Source of the DNA: Rhizophagus irregularis
Lineage: Eukaryota; Glomeromycota; Glomeromycetes; Glomerales; Glomeraceae
DNA: 64,000 nt
Assembly: GCF_026210795.1 (NCBI RefSeq)
Contig: NC_089448.1
Coordinates: 2,914,001 to 2,978,000 of the forward strand
Direction: 5' to 3'
Part shown: positions 21,560 to 32,849 of the stretch, in pieces
How the letters are laid out: each line of letters opens with the position of its first letter
Numbering within the stretch: position 1 is the stretch's first letter
Notes under the pieces: generated by a model
Told to the model about the DNA's origin: nothing
What the model saw: the letters and a program-made list of their open reading frames with translations, nothing else
Databases searched by the model: none
Position numbers and translations under genes: made by a program

Positions 21560-22790
21560 TATATAATATATTGTTTTCCTTTTTTTCTAATCTATCTATA
21601 GAATTTTTTTTTTGCTTTTTTCCACCAATTTTTTTTTCTTAAGGAAAAAAAAAACATTTTAATAACGTGCTTAATGTGTCCACGAAGCACGAAACAGTCG
21701 AAACACGTCTCATTTTTTCACTGTAACATTTTAACGCGTTTAGCGTCACAGGATGTGATGTTAAATTATAAAGAAAGCGTATTCGTCAGGATGCGCGTTA
21801 AAACGGTAGGTTTTGAATATTTGCCAATATTATACTTGACGTCGGAATTAATTACGGCATACGGCATATGGACTATGGAGCTTATGCCGTAATTTAAATA
21901 CCATAAAATAGAAAGATTGTACGATACAAAAAAAAAGAAATCCATTCAAAAAATCAACGTTAACGTTATAGAATTTACAATTTATATATGGCATTATTGT
22001 ATTTATGAAATTAATAATATATGCCATAGTCAAATTGCTTGAATCAATAATTCGATAATTACGACGACACGTATAATAAATGTTGCTTTTCTCATAGATA
22101 ATGTTATAACAGATGATAACAGATAATATATAATGCTACAACAGATAAGATATAACGCTATAACTTGGGATACTATTTTTTTTTTGTTATTATTAAATAA
22201 AAAAAATATATTAACTGTTGACAGTTATTAAATTAACATTACTATTTAACTATAATAGGCATTATTAATTATTTGCAAATTATTTTTTGATAAAATTCTC
22301 TCAGGTTCGAGAATTTTGAAATGATCAGCCAGATTGACATACTCCGGCAAAATTGGTAAAAATCAGTACTCTCGACAAATCAATGGGATTTACGGTCATT
22401 CAATATTAAGCATCACTTTTTTTTTTATGAAAGAACTTTTGAAAATGAAGCGTAACAGAAGGATATTTAATAGGATAATTAGATAATTTCAGTTATAATT
22501 TACGTAAAATCAAAAAAATTTTATTTTTAATGAACAATTAAATAAAAATATATACAAATATAAAAAAATATTTTAAAATTACAGTACAAAGATATAGTTA
22601 AAGATATTTTTTTTATGATACATGTTAATATAAAGAAATTTAATAGAAATAATAGCTCCAGGCCATTTCGTAACGAATAGTAGCTACGTCATTAGGTATA
22701 ATTTTTGGTTAGAATTGATCTTCATAGGGTTTTCCATATAATAACCGAAGTCGTTAAGTCATTTGTGCCGTCCCCGTAGAAGAATTTTTC
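21560..22790. other. AT-rich stretch with one small palindrome
   Basis: At 21850-21896 'aattacggcata' faces 'tatgccgtaatt', a palindrome of about 45 bp. The region 22640-22790 continues the minus strand beyond the stop of the small gene at 22794 and may hold a decayed remainder of it ('gacggcacaaatgac'). Confidence 0.5.
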
Positions 22791-22793
22791 CGT

Positions 22794-22895
22794 TTACATT
22801 ATAGAACATGAGTTTGTAGGATTACCATCAGGTTTTTCAGTTATTTCAGAAGTAACAATAACAATTGGTTTAGGGGTAATAGTTGTTGGATTCAT
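22794..22895 (-). CDS. Possible 33-aa small gene, perhaps truncated
   Basis: A short frame starting MNPTTITPKPIVIVTSEITE and ending at TAA (22794-22796). It is supported by what lies upstream on the same strand: a TATA box (23025-23032) and an A/C-rich 5' leader of about 130 bases up to the ATG. After the stop the same frame continues TEKFFYGDGTNDLTTSVII before another stop, so the gene may once have been longer. It has no signal peptide or known domain. Treat it as a small or decaying gene of unknown role. Confidence 0.4.
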   Translation of the reverse strand: MNPTTITPKPIVIVTSEITEKPDGNPTNSCSIM

Positions 22896-24120
22896 TTTTG
22901 ATTAATTTACTTGAGAAAGAATTTTAAGAATTTAATATTTGTTTGATTTCTTTGATTAGTTGATTTTTTTTTTATTCTTTGAACTTTTTTCTTTTGATGG
23001 GATTTTACAAGGTGAAGCCAAGTGTATTTATAATGAATCAAACAAACAAATTTTAGGCGTTTAGAATATCTATTATCATCGTAGAAAATTAGAATTTTAC
23101 ATAATTTACGTTGTTTTCTTATTATGTAATTTATTTTTCATTGTTATTTCCTTCCCCATGCATCGTATTGTTTTATTTTTGATATTCTCCCTTTATGTTT
23201 CAAAATTTTAAAATGGTATATCCTTTTTTAGAAATTATTTAAAGATTGGTATAAATCTATTATCTGTTATAGTAATAATATTCATGCGTTACGTCGGCTA
23301 TATTCCCAACAAGTAAATCTTAAATTTATTTGTACACGTTTGCATAATTTGAAACTAAATTTTCTTTACACATCTCTGTGTGATAATGATAATCATTTGT
23401 TTATAATTAACCTTACAAAATGAAATTCAAATTATTTTCAATATATTCAATAAATCTTGATATTCTAAAGTGAAATCATAATATTTCAGCTTAACATAAT
23501 ATTTTATATTTGTGAATTTGAGATAGCGTGCAATAAAAATAATAAAAATGGAAAAGTAATTTTTCATCGGATAAGTTATTCAATAATCTTATTAAAAAAA
23601 AATGGGCAAACAATAGCTAAATAATAATATTATTTTGAGATAACAAGGAAAAAATTAATAAAGTTTATCAAATTACAGAAATAAATACAGTATTGATCAA
23701 TCAGTGATAAGATTAGTTATGTAAAATTAAAAAATTTTATTTTTATTTATTGATAATAAAATCGTAAAAAGTATTCTAAATAAGCACTATTAACAAAACG
23801 TATATCTTTTTTTGCAGAATACATAAATAACATAATAAAATCACCATTACTGCCTACTTCGCTTTTTTTTGTTCAGGCGTATTTATAATTTTTGGCTTTT
23901 TGCTAACTCTCCAAGTAATTCTTCTGACCTTCTTTTCTTTCCCCTAGTGATCAATTGTGTTCTCTTCTGATTAAGCAAGAAGTTTTAACAGAGAATCTTT
24001 TATGCAATTTATTTAAATATAAAAATAAGGTCTATAAATTTAATGGTATCAAAATTATGTGAGAGATGAATTTATTTAAGTGTAAGTTTACACTTTCGTT
24101 TCATCTAATTATTTCTTGTA
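22896..24120. other. Promoter flank and AT-rich spacer
   Basis: It holds the TATA box at 23025-23032 for the small gene. The rest, to about 24120, is AT-rich without a supported gene. Confidence 0.5.
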
Positions 24121-24640
24121 TTCTTTCAATACAAGGTACGCAAGTTCTAGATTAATGAGATCTTCATGAAGTTGGGAGAAGACATTCATGCATTAGGACT
24201 AAATGGAATAGCCCACCGGTAGTAGCAAGCGCACATACTCTAATCTTGCGACCTAGTTTTCCATTTTTTGATTTAGAATTTATTTATTTACAGGTAACCA
24301 TGAATTGTAAATTGCAATACTTACCAACTACAGTAAGACCCATCAAACTATACCATTTGCATTTACGCCTGTTAGTTTTTCTGTAGCATCCACCCATAAG
24401 CCTCAGAGTTCCAATCCCAATTTGCGAGTATCATCCCATTCCTTGGAACGTGAACACTGTGGGAGACCACCAGACAGTGCCTGGACACCTCCTACATTCA
24501 ATAACTGGAGTCCAGCTGATATCCTGGTATTCAAATATTGCGTCAACTTTAAATCCTACTCGTGCACGATCATTTGGATCAGTCTCTTTATTCCGGTGTG
24601 TTGCTGTTGCTTCCAGTGGCGATTCCTTGCTGGGCAATAA
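24120..24640 (-). pseudogene. Unrecognised coding remnant
   Basis: On the minus strand a frame from about 24637 to 24431 reads ATHRNKETDPNDRARVGFKV and then DAIFEYQDISWTPVIE, with balanced composition unlike its AT-rich flanks. Another piece around 24390-24300 reads MGGCYRKTNRRKCKWYSLMG. No start codon or complete domain can be set. The 'GFKVDAIFEY' style recalls large uncharacterised families in Rhizophagus genomes, but I cannot name it. Confidence 0.35.
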
Positions 24641-25620
24641 ATGTTAGTGTAATAATTCTTATGATACATAATAAGTTAATACATACATTACTTACTATTT
24701 TATCAAATAATGATTGTTCTTCCCTATTGTTGCATCAAGTAGAGGAACAATATTGTGAAATGTATGTTCAATTTCAGATAAATTGTTCCTCCTAAGGCAT
24801 TGCAATGGCGTCAAACTGGAAAAAATACATAATTAGTTTACTTTGCTAACATTGCTAAATTTTCTTGATGCATTGTACAATTCTTGTACAGTACATCGCC
24901 TTGTAATATGTTGTTTAATATTAAATTTTTTCGTAACCAATTATAATATGTAATTCTAACACATTTTTTGATGAACCTTGCAATTTATTACAATGTACAT
25001 ATTGTACAAAATAAATCGCAACGAATTTCACAATTATTTGTTTAAAAAATTGGTATAATAACTATTGATATATAGAAACTATTTTTAAATATAAAAACTA
25101 ATACATAATATAATAAATCATAATTACCAGAAAGTATTCTTTTTTCACGTCTTATGTGGTGCAGCAACAAGAACTTATGTGTATTGAACAATAAGCAACA
25201 TTTATTTTTTTTTATAATTATATTAAGCCTTACTACTGAAAACTCCCTCTTTTCGTTACTATAAAACAGGTGAAAGGAGCAGCAATGGCTCTCCCCCCAT
25301 AGAACTTTTCATAAGGTTAATCGTACGTACGTAATTTAAAAAATTTTAATGTAAAAAAAAAAAAAAAAATTTAAAAAATTTTGGGAATAGGTGTCCTTTT
25401 TATATTAAATTAGGTATCACGTGCATCACATGAATAACAATAGTGTTACAAGATATTAGTGTTACTGCAAAAAAAAAGGTGAAAAAAAATAAAAAAATTT
25501 AAAATTTTGTTTAGATTCGTAGAAATAAAATAATGTATTTTATTTACAACACAAACGCACGATAAATATAATACTAGATATAATAGAATGTTTTGTATCA
25601 AAAATACCTTCTGTTTTTTT
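24640..25620. other. AT-rich non-coding stretch
   Basis: No gene or repeat boundary recognised. A palindromic 'cgtacgtacg' lies near 25323 and a poly-A run near 25353. Confidence 0.5.
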
Positions 25621-25624
25621 GATC

Positions 25625-26490
25625 TAACATTGCTTTATTACATAATCTTTTGCAGTCTTTAATACGCTGGAGTCTCTCGAAATTGAACGGTTTGAAGAGA
25701 TCTTCAAGAGTGCATACCCGAGACACTGCCACAAAAGAAAGACCCACGGTAAACTCTTTATCCCCAATGTCTATTATAACGTAAGACCCTGACTTTTATG
25801 CACCGTAATTGCCCACGCAAGACGAACTGGAATTTGCAAGGAGCTCCAGATTTACTATTCCAGGTACAGTACGTCTAATTGGTGCAATTGGTACAACTCT
25901 TTCACCCTCTGAGCTAGTAATGGCGGGACCTTTATAATTATCAAAAGAGATCAAGACTGCAATAGAGAGAAGGCGGGTCTTGATCTTCTTTGAATATTAT
26001 GTCTTGGACAGTTCCCATTGAACCATTGACTAGTCCGGTATCTGTTTGTAAGTTTTCCGTTAACATTTAACGTTTTGATAGTCCATTAATACGTTTTCTC
26101 CTTCGTCAATTTTAGGATTTCTACTTAAAAACGTATCAATATCCACAAGGTCCGTATATCGTTCCCTTGGATCGTTAATCCAGTCATGATTCCGATCCAT
26201 GTCTCGCGAACCTAGATCGGAAGAGCAATCGAAATTTGGTTTTTGACCCATCTCAGTAAGAAATAGTTCTTCTTCATCGTCTATAGGTGACCCAAGTAGA
26301 TAAGCGTTGATCTCTTCGATATAATTGTTGTACAAGGTTGACCATGCAATAGTTCCGTCTTCGGTTAAATCTTGATCTCGGTGTAGAACGTGAAGAAGAA
26401 CCTTCACTCCTCCCATTGAGGATCCTCGCATAAGATGATAGACACGCACAACATTTTCCTGTTGGCACTCTTTCCATCAACCTTTAACCA
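25625..26490 (-). pseudogene. Helitron RepHel pseudogene, helicase C-terminal part
   Basis: Minus-strand frames carry hallmarks of the PIF1-type helicase of Helitron transposases. A first frame, near 26200-26100, contains LGSRDMDRNHDWINDP. Then come TDTGLVNGSMGTVQDIIF (about 26020-25960), FDNYKGPAITSSEGERVVPI (about 25935), WAITVHKSQGLTL (about 25820) and VGLSFVAVSRVCTLEDLF (about 25750-25690). Frameshifts or stops fall between these blocks. The Walker A part of the helicase is absent: the frame jumps from the region before the helicase straight to its C-terminal half, so an internal deletion is likely. The N-terminal part continues at 28598-30141, beyond a LINE insertion. The enzyme is dead. 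Confidence 0.88.
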
Positions 26491-26506
26491 ACTTGTGTGT
26501 CAAGTG
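26491..26506. repeat. Left target-site duplication of the LINE
   Basis: ACTTGTGTGTCAAGTG here is repeated exactly at 28582-28597. It belongs to the interrupted Helitron sequence and brackets the LINE. Confidence 0.9.
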
Positions 26507-28580
26507 GCGCTAATGTTTTTAGTATAAAATACAAAAAGTCGAATAGCAAAAAATATGATGAGATAGGAAGACATTTGATCGTTAAAAGGGAATTGGGGGA
26601 AGAATGTAATAGTTTCGATTCTCCCTTTTTGATAGATTGCAAAGGTTGTGAATATAATATCAGTAGGAAAATTGATTCAGGGAAGTGCCTAGTATATATA
26701 GAAAAAGATATAACGATAAAGATAAAGGGAAGAAAGGTTAAAGATAATGATATGGAAAATATGATGAAACCATATGAGACTTGTGAAAACATAAACGCAA
26801 TGAATGATTTGGCGATTGAAGCTAATATGGATGTGTTTAAAGAGAAAGATCAAGTAATAATGAGAATAAATAATAACGTGTCAGATAATATAGATATTTG
26901 TTTAATGTGGTTAGATTACGTGATAGAAAATAAGGGAATGTATGAGGAGTTAAGAGAATTTGTGATCGTAAAATGAAAGGTTTTATAGATAAAGAAGTTA
27001 TAGTAAATATAGGAGCAGTGATACAGAAGGGTGTTTAGATGGTTTTTTTTGGTTTGGGGATAATTCCAAAGAGCAGTGATATTGATAAGTTTAATTTTAA
27101 TGGTAAATTGAAGTTTACAAAAAATGAGAAAAAAGTGTACGCGGTGGCGTTAATGGTAGCGATAATAATATTGCCATGTAATATAAAAATTGATTTTAGA
27201 ACGGATCTAGATGTCATTGAATGGATAAATGGATATAGTCAAACTGGTAGTATACTGTACGTAAGGAGTTAGATGATAAATTATATATTTATATTAATTT
27301 TATAAATGCAATTTTAGAGTTAAAGAATATAAGTATGTTGGTTAAGATGATAAAACAGAAATACAAAAAGCAATGAAAGACGTTAAGATTCCAGCGATAA
27401 AAAAGGAATTGGTCAGTTGTAAATTTGCGATCAAGGAAGTAGAAATTAACGTTAGTCATTTTGGTAGATTAAGGTGGAATTACGTGCCGATCGAGGGAGC
27501 GTATAGATTTTTGTTTAAAGAATTAAGTTATAATACGACCAAGATAGATTTAATGCTCTTGGAATACGTTAAGGATTGTTTTATTAGCTCAAATGGAGGT
27601 AATGCACTCATAGATTGGACGGAATCTTTTAAATTGATTAAGAATGAAATCACGACGTCTAGAAATGTTGCAAACAGGGAAGACGCGGCAACGAGGTGTT
27701 TTAGGGTCAAAAATTTTCTTAAAATTTTGCCAACATATGAGGTGTTGTGGATGCGGAAAGTATGGGGAATACCAAGTAAGAAATGTCCACGTTGTGCAAT
27801 AGAAGAGGAAACGTGGGATCATTTGTGGATTTGTAACAAAAATCGCGCAGGTGATACAGAAAGTGAAATATTCAAGGCCAGTCTTGATGAAGTGCTTAGC
27901 CAAAATGTAGATATAATGGACAAGGATCAAAAGAACCAATGGAAAGAAGATTTATGGGAAGTGGCTGCTACAAAATCAATGATTATGGGTCCAGAGAACC
28001 TTATTAGAGAAATTACACGAGGTCTAATTAACGAGAAATGGTGGCGTACATGTAAAATTAGAGGGCAATGCAAAGTGCTTAAAGATATATTTGATGTTTA
28101 TTTGAAGAAGATTCAAATGCAGATATGGAATAGAAGGTGTGTGGAAACGATCGAATCAGAACGGCAATTAGGAATTTTAAAGGATCTCAAGAGAAAAAAG
28201 AAAAGGGTAGATGATGGCGAAGAAATGATGGAGAAGGCAGAAGGAGAAGAAAAATCAGAAAATAAAAAAACAAGAAAAAAGATAAAAAATATTATAAAAA
28301 TAAATTTAGAAGAAAATAAAAAGGATGACGTATTTAGATTAGGAATTCGCGATAGAAAATCATGGGGTAGTAAAGTAATTAGTAATTTAGTAAATACTTA
28401 GGATACATTAAATTTATTTCATCGGTTACGTTAGTCATTACTTCGTTTTATTATACGAAGATTTTGGTATGGAGAGATTTAGTAGAATTAAAACTTCAAT
28501 GTATTTTTTTGTATTTATCATGTAACTTGTTCTTCTACATTTACAGAAATAAAAAAATATGTTTATCAATAAAAAAAAAA
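26507..28580 (+). mobile_element. 5'-truncated LINE inserted in the Helitron
   Basis: The element is bounded by a 16-17 bp duplication (26491-26506 and 28582-28597) and ends in AATAAA-like motifs and a poly-A tail of about 12 bases, the signature of target-primed reverse transcription. On the plus strand it keeps the downstream part of a LINE polyprotein in broken frames: 26507-26976, an RNase H-like part at 27039-27272 (KVYAVALMVAIIILPCNIKI), and a C-terminal part at 27373-28401. The endonuclease and most of the reverse transcriptase are missing, so it was truncated at the 5' end on insertion. It is younger than the Helitron it splits. Confidence 0.9.
27373..28401 (+). pseudogene. LINE polyprotein C-terminal fragment
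   Basis: A 342-codon open frame, the longest in the window. Residues near 138-154 form a zinc-knuckle-like motif, C-x2-C-x8-H-x3-C (CPRCAIEEETWDHLWIC), common downstream of reverse transcriptase and RNase H in LINE proteins. The last 80 residues are Lys/Glu-rich (KDLKRKKKRVDDGEEMMEKA), likely nucleic-acid binding. The upstream frame with the RNase H-like part is separated by stops, so this is not an independent gene even though it has an in-frame ATG. Its long open state suggests fairly recent insertion. Confidence 0.8.
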
Positions 28581-28597
28581 AACTTGTGTGTCAAGTG

Positions 28598-30141
28598 AAG
28601 CTGGAATAGCGTGAAATCTTCAAGTTCTCTCCGTAAACCCAAATCATCAACAGAGTAAGATTCTTCACTTTCCTAGTACCATGAATCCGTCTTTGTCAAG
28701 ATTCACGATTGGCTGAGGGTGGAAGTGGAATTATGTCATCCTCATTTTCGTCGTAATCAACATTTTCATTAATATCTTGAAGTTGGTCATCAATTGTGCC
28801 ATCAATTGACAAAGACTGGAGAATTTCATGATCGATGATTACGTTAGCGTAGTAATGATTATTTTGTTTTAACCAGCCAGATTAACGCTTGAGTGACCTT
28901 ATCACAACGAACTTTGAAATCCCTAAACGCTTCCGCATTGCTCGCAGATTGACGACGTATGAAAAGCACATCTAATAACAATGGAGCTTTGAAGCAAATT
29001 CTTGGACATCTTGAGGAAAGTTGATAACGTTTCCTCGATATCCATGCTGACCCCCACGAAGTCTATAAACTGACATCACAGGAAATACTCGTGCAAGCAA
29101 TATTTCCTCAATTTCTGTAAGATCACGAAGTTTATCAGGTACTCCATATTGTTATCTTTCGGAAATTTTTTAGCTTCTTCTCTTTATGGCAACGTCGGCA
29201 TTCCTCCTCTATGATTACAATTGATGGAAAACTTTCATTGCACATCGTGTAGAGCGAATGTTTAAATTTATTAACTTTATTACAAAATTTCTTTAGAAGA
29301 TCTCGCTCGAATTCGCCAAGTATACCAGCGTCGGTATGTGTGTCTTCTGCGCCATTCGCGCCACAAAGTATTTTCATCTAACTTTTTAAATAAAATCTTC
29401 CACTTAACCTTAGTAATTTAAGAAATTTCTCTTGTAGTTGTATGCTTATAAATTCCGAAGTAACTTTTAGATTCTAAATAATTAAATAAATGGAAAATTC
29501 CGAATACAACTAATCTTGTTTTATAATGTAAATTATTTTCAACCTTTATTTCAGGGTTATTTTAATAGTATCGACCCCAAAAATTTGTTGTTTGTATATT
29601 TTAATGTGATCAGGAACATTTTTTTCATAATACTTTAAATATGTAATACATTTTAAAAGCGAACTTTGAATTTAAATAGTTGTTTTATCGCTATTTGCTG
29701 CGGATTTTGTTGTTGTGAATTCAAGTCTTGGGTCAGGTATTTTCTTCGTTCACGGTGGTAATTAAGGCGTTTTTCACGTTGTTCGTCCGTTTTCGTTGCT
29801 AACTTTACGCGCTTCCGTTCTTTGTCACGTGCGGCACGTGCCTCTCGTTCTTCAGCATTTGCATTTTCCCCTGCTCTTTTTTGCCGTGTATTTTTCACGT
29901 TGCTTTGCAAGGCGTGTTTCACGTTGACTAGATGTTTCACTCTCTCTAGTTTTACGCTTCCGAAGTGCGTCACGGCTGATTTACCTTTGTTAATCGAACA
30001 TCGCATATGATGATAATCGTAAAAATTATCTTTTGACCCTGTACGACATCCTTTTTTGACCCTCCTATATGTAATACAGTATATGCGGGTCAAAAAAATA
30101 ACATGAGGAGGGTCAAAAAGGTAATTTTTCGATGATAACAC
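28598..30141 (-). pseudogene. Helitron RepHel pseudogene, N-terminal part
   Basis: Reading the minus strand from 30141, a basic segment (RQKRAGENANAEEREARAAR, then REKRLNYHRERRKY) is typical of the N-terminus of Helitron proteins. A cysteine-containing segment follows (29377-29135: FPSIVIIEEECRRCHKEKKL). Then comes a block, about 29150-28840, that I recognise as the DUF6570-type domain: LTEIEEILLARVFPVMSVYR, GGQHGYRGNVINFPQDVQEF, FRDFKVRCDKVTQALIWL and NNHYYANVIID. An acidic stretch (NVDYDENEDD) follows. Frame changes occur between blocks. The rest of the protein lies beyond the LINE at 25625-26490. The replication-initiator part is not seen, so a large piece is missing. Confidence 0.85.
30008..30135. 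mobile_element. Small palindromic element near the Helitron N-terminus
   Basis: The ends 'cgtaaaaattatcttttgac' and 'gtcaaaaaggtaatttttcg' are inverted copies about 80 bp apart, and 'gaccctcc' and 'ggagggtc' pair again inside. The length is about 120 bp. It falls at the upstream end of the Helitron N-terminal frame, so the first 45 residues read there are probably element sequence, not protein. Confidence 0.65.
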
Positions 30142-31870
30142 GTCAGATTACCGTATTTAGAATAATATTAGACTAACCTCATTTGGATTAGATCGAACTG
30201 AACTGTTCAGTAATTTCAGTGATATAAATTTGTTTATAAATAATGCTCGAATTTACATTCAATTATTACATTTGATATTTACGATTACTACATTTCTTAT
30301 CTAGACTTAAATTTGCAATGCTGCAAAAGTAATTAATAAAATTTGATAAAGGTGGCACAAAAATTTTTTCGCTCTGGATCCCCAACGGTTTCTGTTTCCT
30401 AATATTATTGTTGAATAGTTACTCTTTGAACTGAATCATTCATGCTTATTCTTCAATGGACTTTCTCAAAGTGTTTCATGAATTCATATTTGTTATTGAA
30501 AATATTATTACACACTGGACAATTGATTTGTAGAGCTATTTGAGGTACCGGTGGTAACTGATTAATAAATCCATAGATATATAAATGATAGAATTTACAG
30601 CATAGAAATAAAGAAATAAGGAATAGTAACGTACCGGATCAATAATTCTATCGATTAAAGACATATCCAACTCGAAACCTGGCAAAACATCTTCACTGCT
30701 AATATCTCTCCATCTAGGATTAGAGCGAATACAATATTATACACATGATATAAGAGGGACTTAATTTTATTTACTTCTGATTTATATTCTAACTACGTAA
30801 TCATATGAATGGTAGAATTTATCTTCAATCATAAATTCTTCAAACTTTAACGATATTTTAAGAATTTGCACACATACTGTATATATAAATAAAAAATATA
30901 TATAAACTATAGCAGTTGTAATAATAGTTGAAATAGTACTTTGTATTTACACACTTTAAAATTAAAATCTATAAATAGTTTAAATAAGATATTTAATCCT
31001 CATTATCCTTATTAATTGATCTATACTTCATATACTATTGGATTCACAAAATATTAAATGAAAAGTTGACATTTTTTTGAACTTCATAATTCATAAAATA
31101 CAACATAAGGTATTTCTTTCCATATGGATTGGACGTAAATAACCTAATATGGGCATGATCAGATATGCAAATTAAAATAAAAAAATTTCAAATTATTATT
31201 GCACGAATTTTGAACTACAGTAATTCAATTTATAAAATTTATAAATTTTTTTTCGCATTAAATGAAGAATCTACTCGTACTTTATCAGAAAAAACTGGAA
31301 ATTAATAATGAATATCAACAGTATACTCCTGTCTTTTGGTTCTCAAATTTTCTTATTAGATTCGGTTTTGAAAGTTGCGAAAAATAATTTATTCTTAAAT
31401 AGTATATAAAAGTAAATTTTATTGTAAAGTGTATGTCTTATATTTAGACTATTATTATTAATATTATTTCTTTTGTTCATAGTGTTACACGTTAAAATTT
31501 TGTTTGTTGGATAATATAATATAAGATTAATTAAAATAATATTTTAGTTATATTTATTTTACTTACTACAGTAGTATAGATCTCTATATAATCCACGGAC
31601 AGGACGAGTTTTAAAAAAAGGAACGAATAAATAAGAAAATTTTAATGGCGTATAAAAAAATTCGCGTACAGTAGGAAATTGGAGATAAAGAATAAATATT
31701 CTTTTTGAAGAGAGAAAAAAAATCTGAAGTTAAAAATATGATAGAGAAAAGAAAATATAATTATAGTAGGAATCAAAAAGAGAGAACGGAAAGACAACTT
31801 TTTTACATCTTCTGAGTAATAATCAATGAATTTAAAAATGGAGTTTGTGTTTTATTTAGTAGTTACACGA
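30142..31870. other. Non-coding; foldback-arm fragment inside
   Basis: Bases 30735-30870 match a foldback arm ('attatacacatgatataaga', 'ggtagaatttatcttcaa'). No MSQN gene is adjacent. The rest is AT-rich and shows no gene. Confidence 0.5.
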
Positions 31871-31880
31871 ATCTTCGGTA

Positions 31881-32846
31881 TGGGCCGGTGTAAAAAGATT
31901 GGTACCTCACCCGAAAAGGAAAGGATTTTACACTAAGAAAAATACCGTATGACTAAAACAAAATGGGCTGAAAAAAATATATATATTACAATGACTTCGA
32001 ATAAACATTTTTACTAATATTTTTTTACCCTACTATGGATAGTTTCTCTACAAAATGAAGCAATGCATCACTAACTGATAACGAAAAGTTGATGATAATT
32101 AATGTTTACAATTATTTTTTGGGGGCTAACTTTAAAAAGGAGGATCATCATCAGGTCACATTACGCAAGCGTGTTGCTGAGGTGTTTGGGCATAGGGGAA
32201 AGTACAGTTGGGAGGGTGGTTTCAAACTGGAAAAGCCATATGGATGATACTTTTACACCACACAAAATGCTTAAATATCCTAAATTACAATTGAATGGTT
32301 AAATTCTCATGATATTGCTTTTTCTGATGAATTAAGAAAATCAGAACTTTTGAAGCTGGTTCAAATAAACAAAGAAAAGGTTCCATTTTCTTGTGTTAAC
32401 ATTGCAGAACAATATGAATGAATATAAAGTTAAATTTACCCCTCCATACCATAATTGTGAACTCCAACCTATTAAAGGTGTTTAATCAGTTGTAAAGGGT
32501 AAAGTTGCATGCTCAAGTCCACACACAAACCTTTTATTTATTAGAAATTCACTTTTAAATGTATTTAAAAAAAAATTTTCTTCAAAGGTTATTGTAGGAC
32601 TTCGGGAAAGAGCTTTTAAAAATGTTAAGAAATATTTTGAATCTGATAAAAATATACAATTAATTGATGAAGAATTTGACGCTCATAGTAGTTCTGATGA
32701 GGATCACATGACATGACATAATATTTATATTGTATTTTTCCCAATACATACTGATAATATTAAATAAATAAAAAAAAATATTTATATAATAAAATTTTTT
32801 TTTATTGATGCAATGTTTGAGGTACCAATCTTTTTGCACCGGCCCA
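31881..32846 (+). mobile_element. Tc1/mariner-like transposon, internally decayed
   Basis: Inverted ends of about 30 bp, TGGGCCGGTGTAAAAAGATT on the left and the complement of TGGGCCGGTGCAAAAAGATT on the right, are flanked by TA (31879-31880 and 32847-32848). The 966-bp interior keeps transposase scraps on the plus strand at both ends, with the catalytic centre deleted. The near-identical ends suggest moderate age. Confidence 0.9.
32065..32716 (+). pseudogene. Remnant DDE transposase
   Basis: The N-terminal scrap near 32070-32220 reads LTDNEKLMIINVYNYF and then a helix-turn-helix-like stretch (LRKRVAEVFG), in shifting frames. The C-terminal scrap near 32432-32715 reads PPYHNCELQPIKGV, a decayed form of the PPYxPxLNPIE block of DDE transposases, then a stop, then VVKGKVA, and ends LIDEEFDAHSSSDEDHMT. 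The segment between, which should hold the first two catalytic Asp residues, is absent. Confidence 0.7.
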
Positions 32847-32849
32847 TAC

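Noticed and set aside
24422-24640. Plus-strand frames at 24.4-24.8 kb as genes
   Set aside because: The minus strand has the better coding look, and the plus-strand Cys-rich run is its shadow.
27373-28401. Independent host gene of 342 codons
   Set aside because: It lies within a LINE bounded by a target duplication and poly-A tail and carries the zinc-knuckle typical of LINE proteins.
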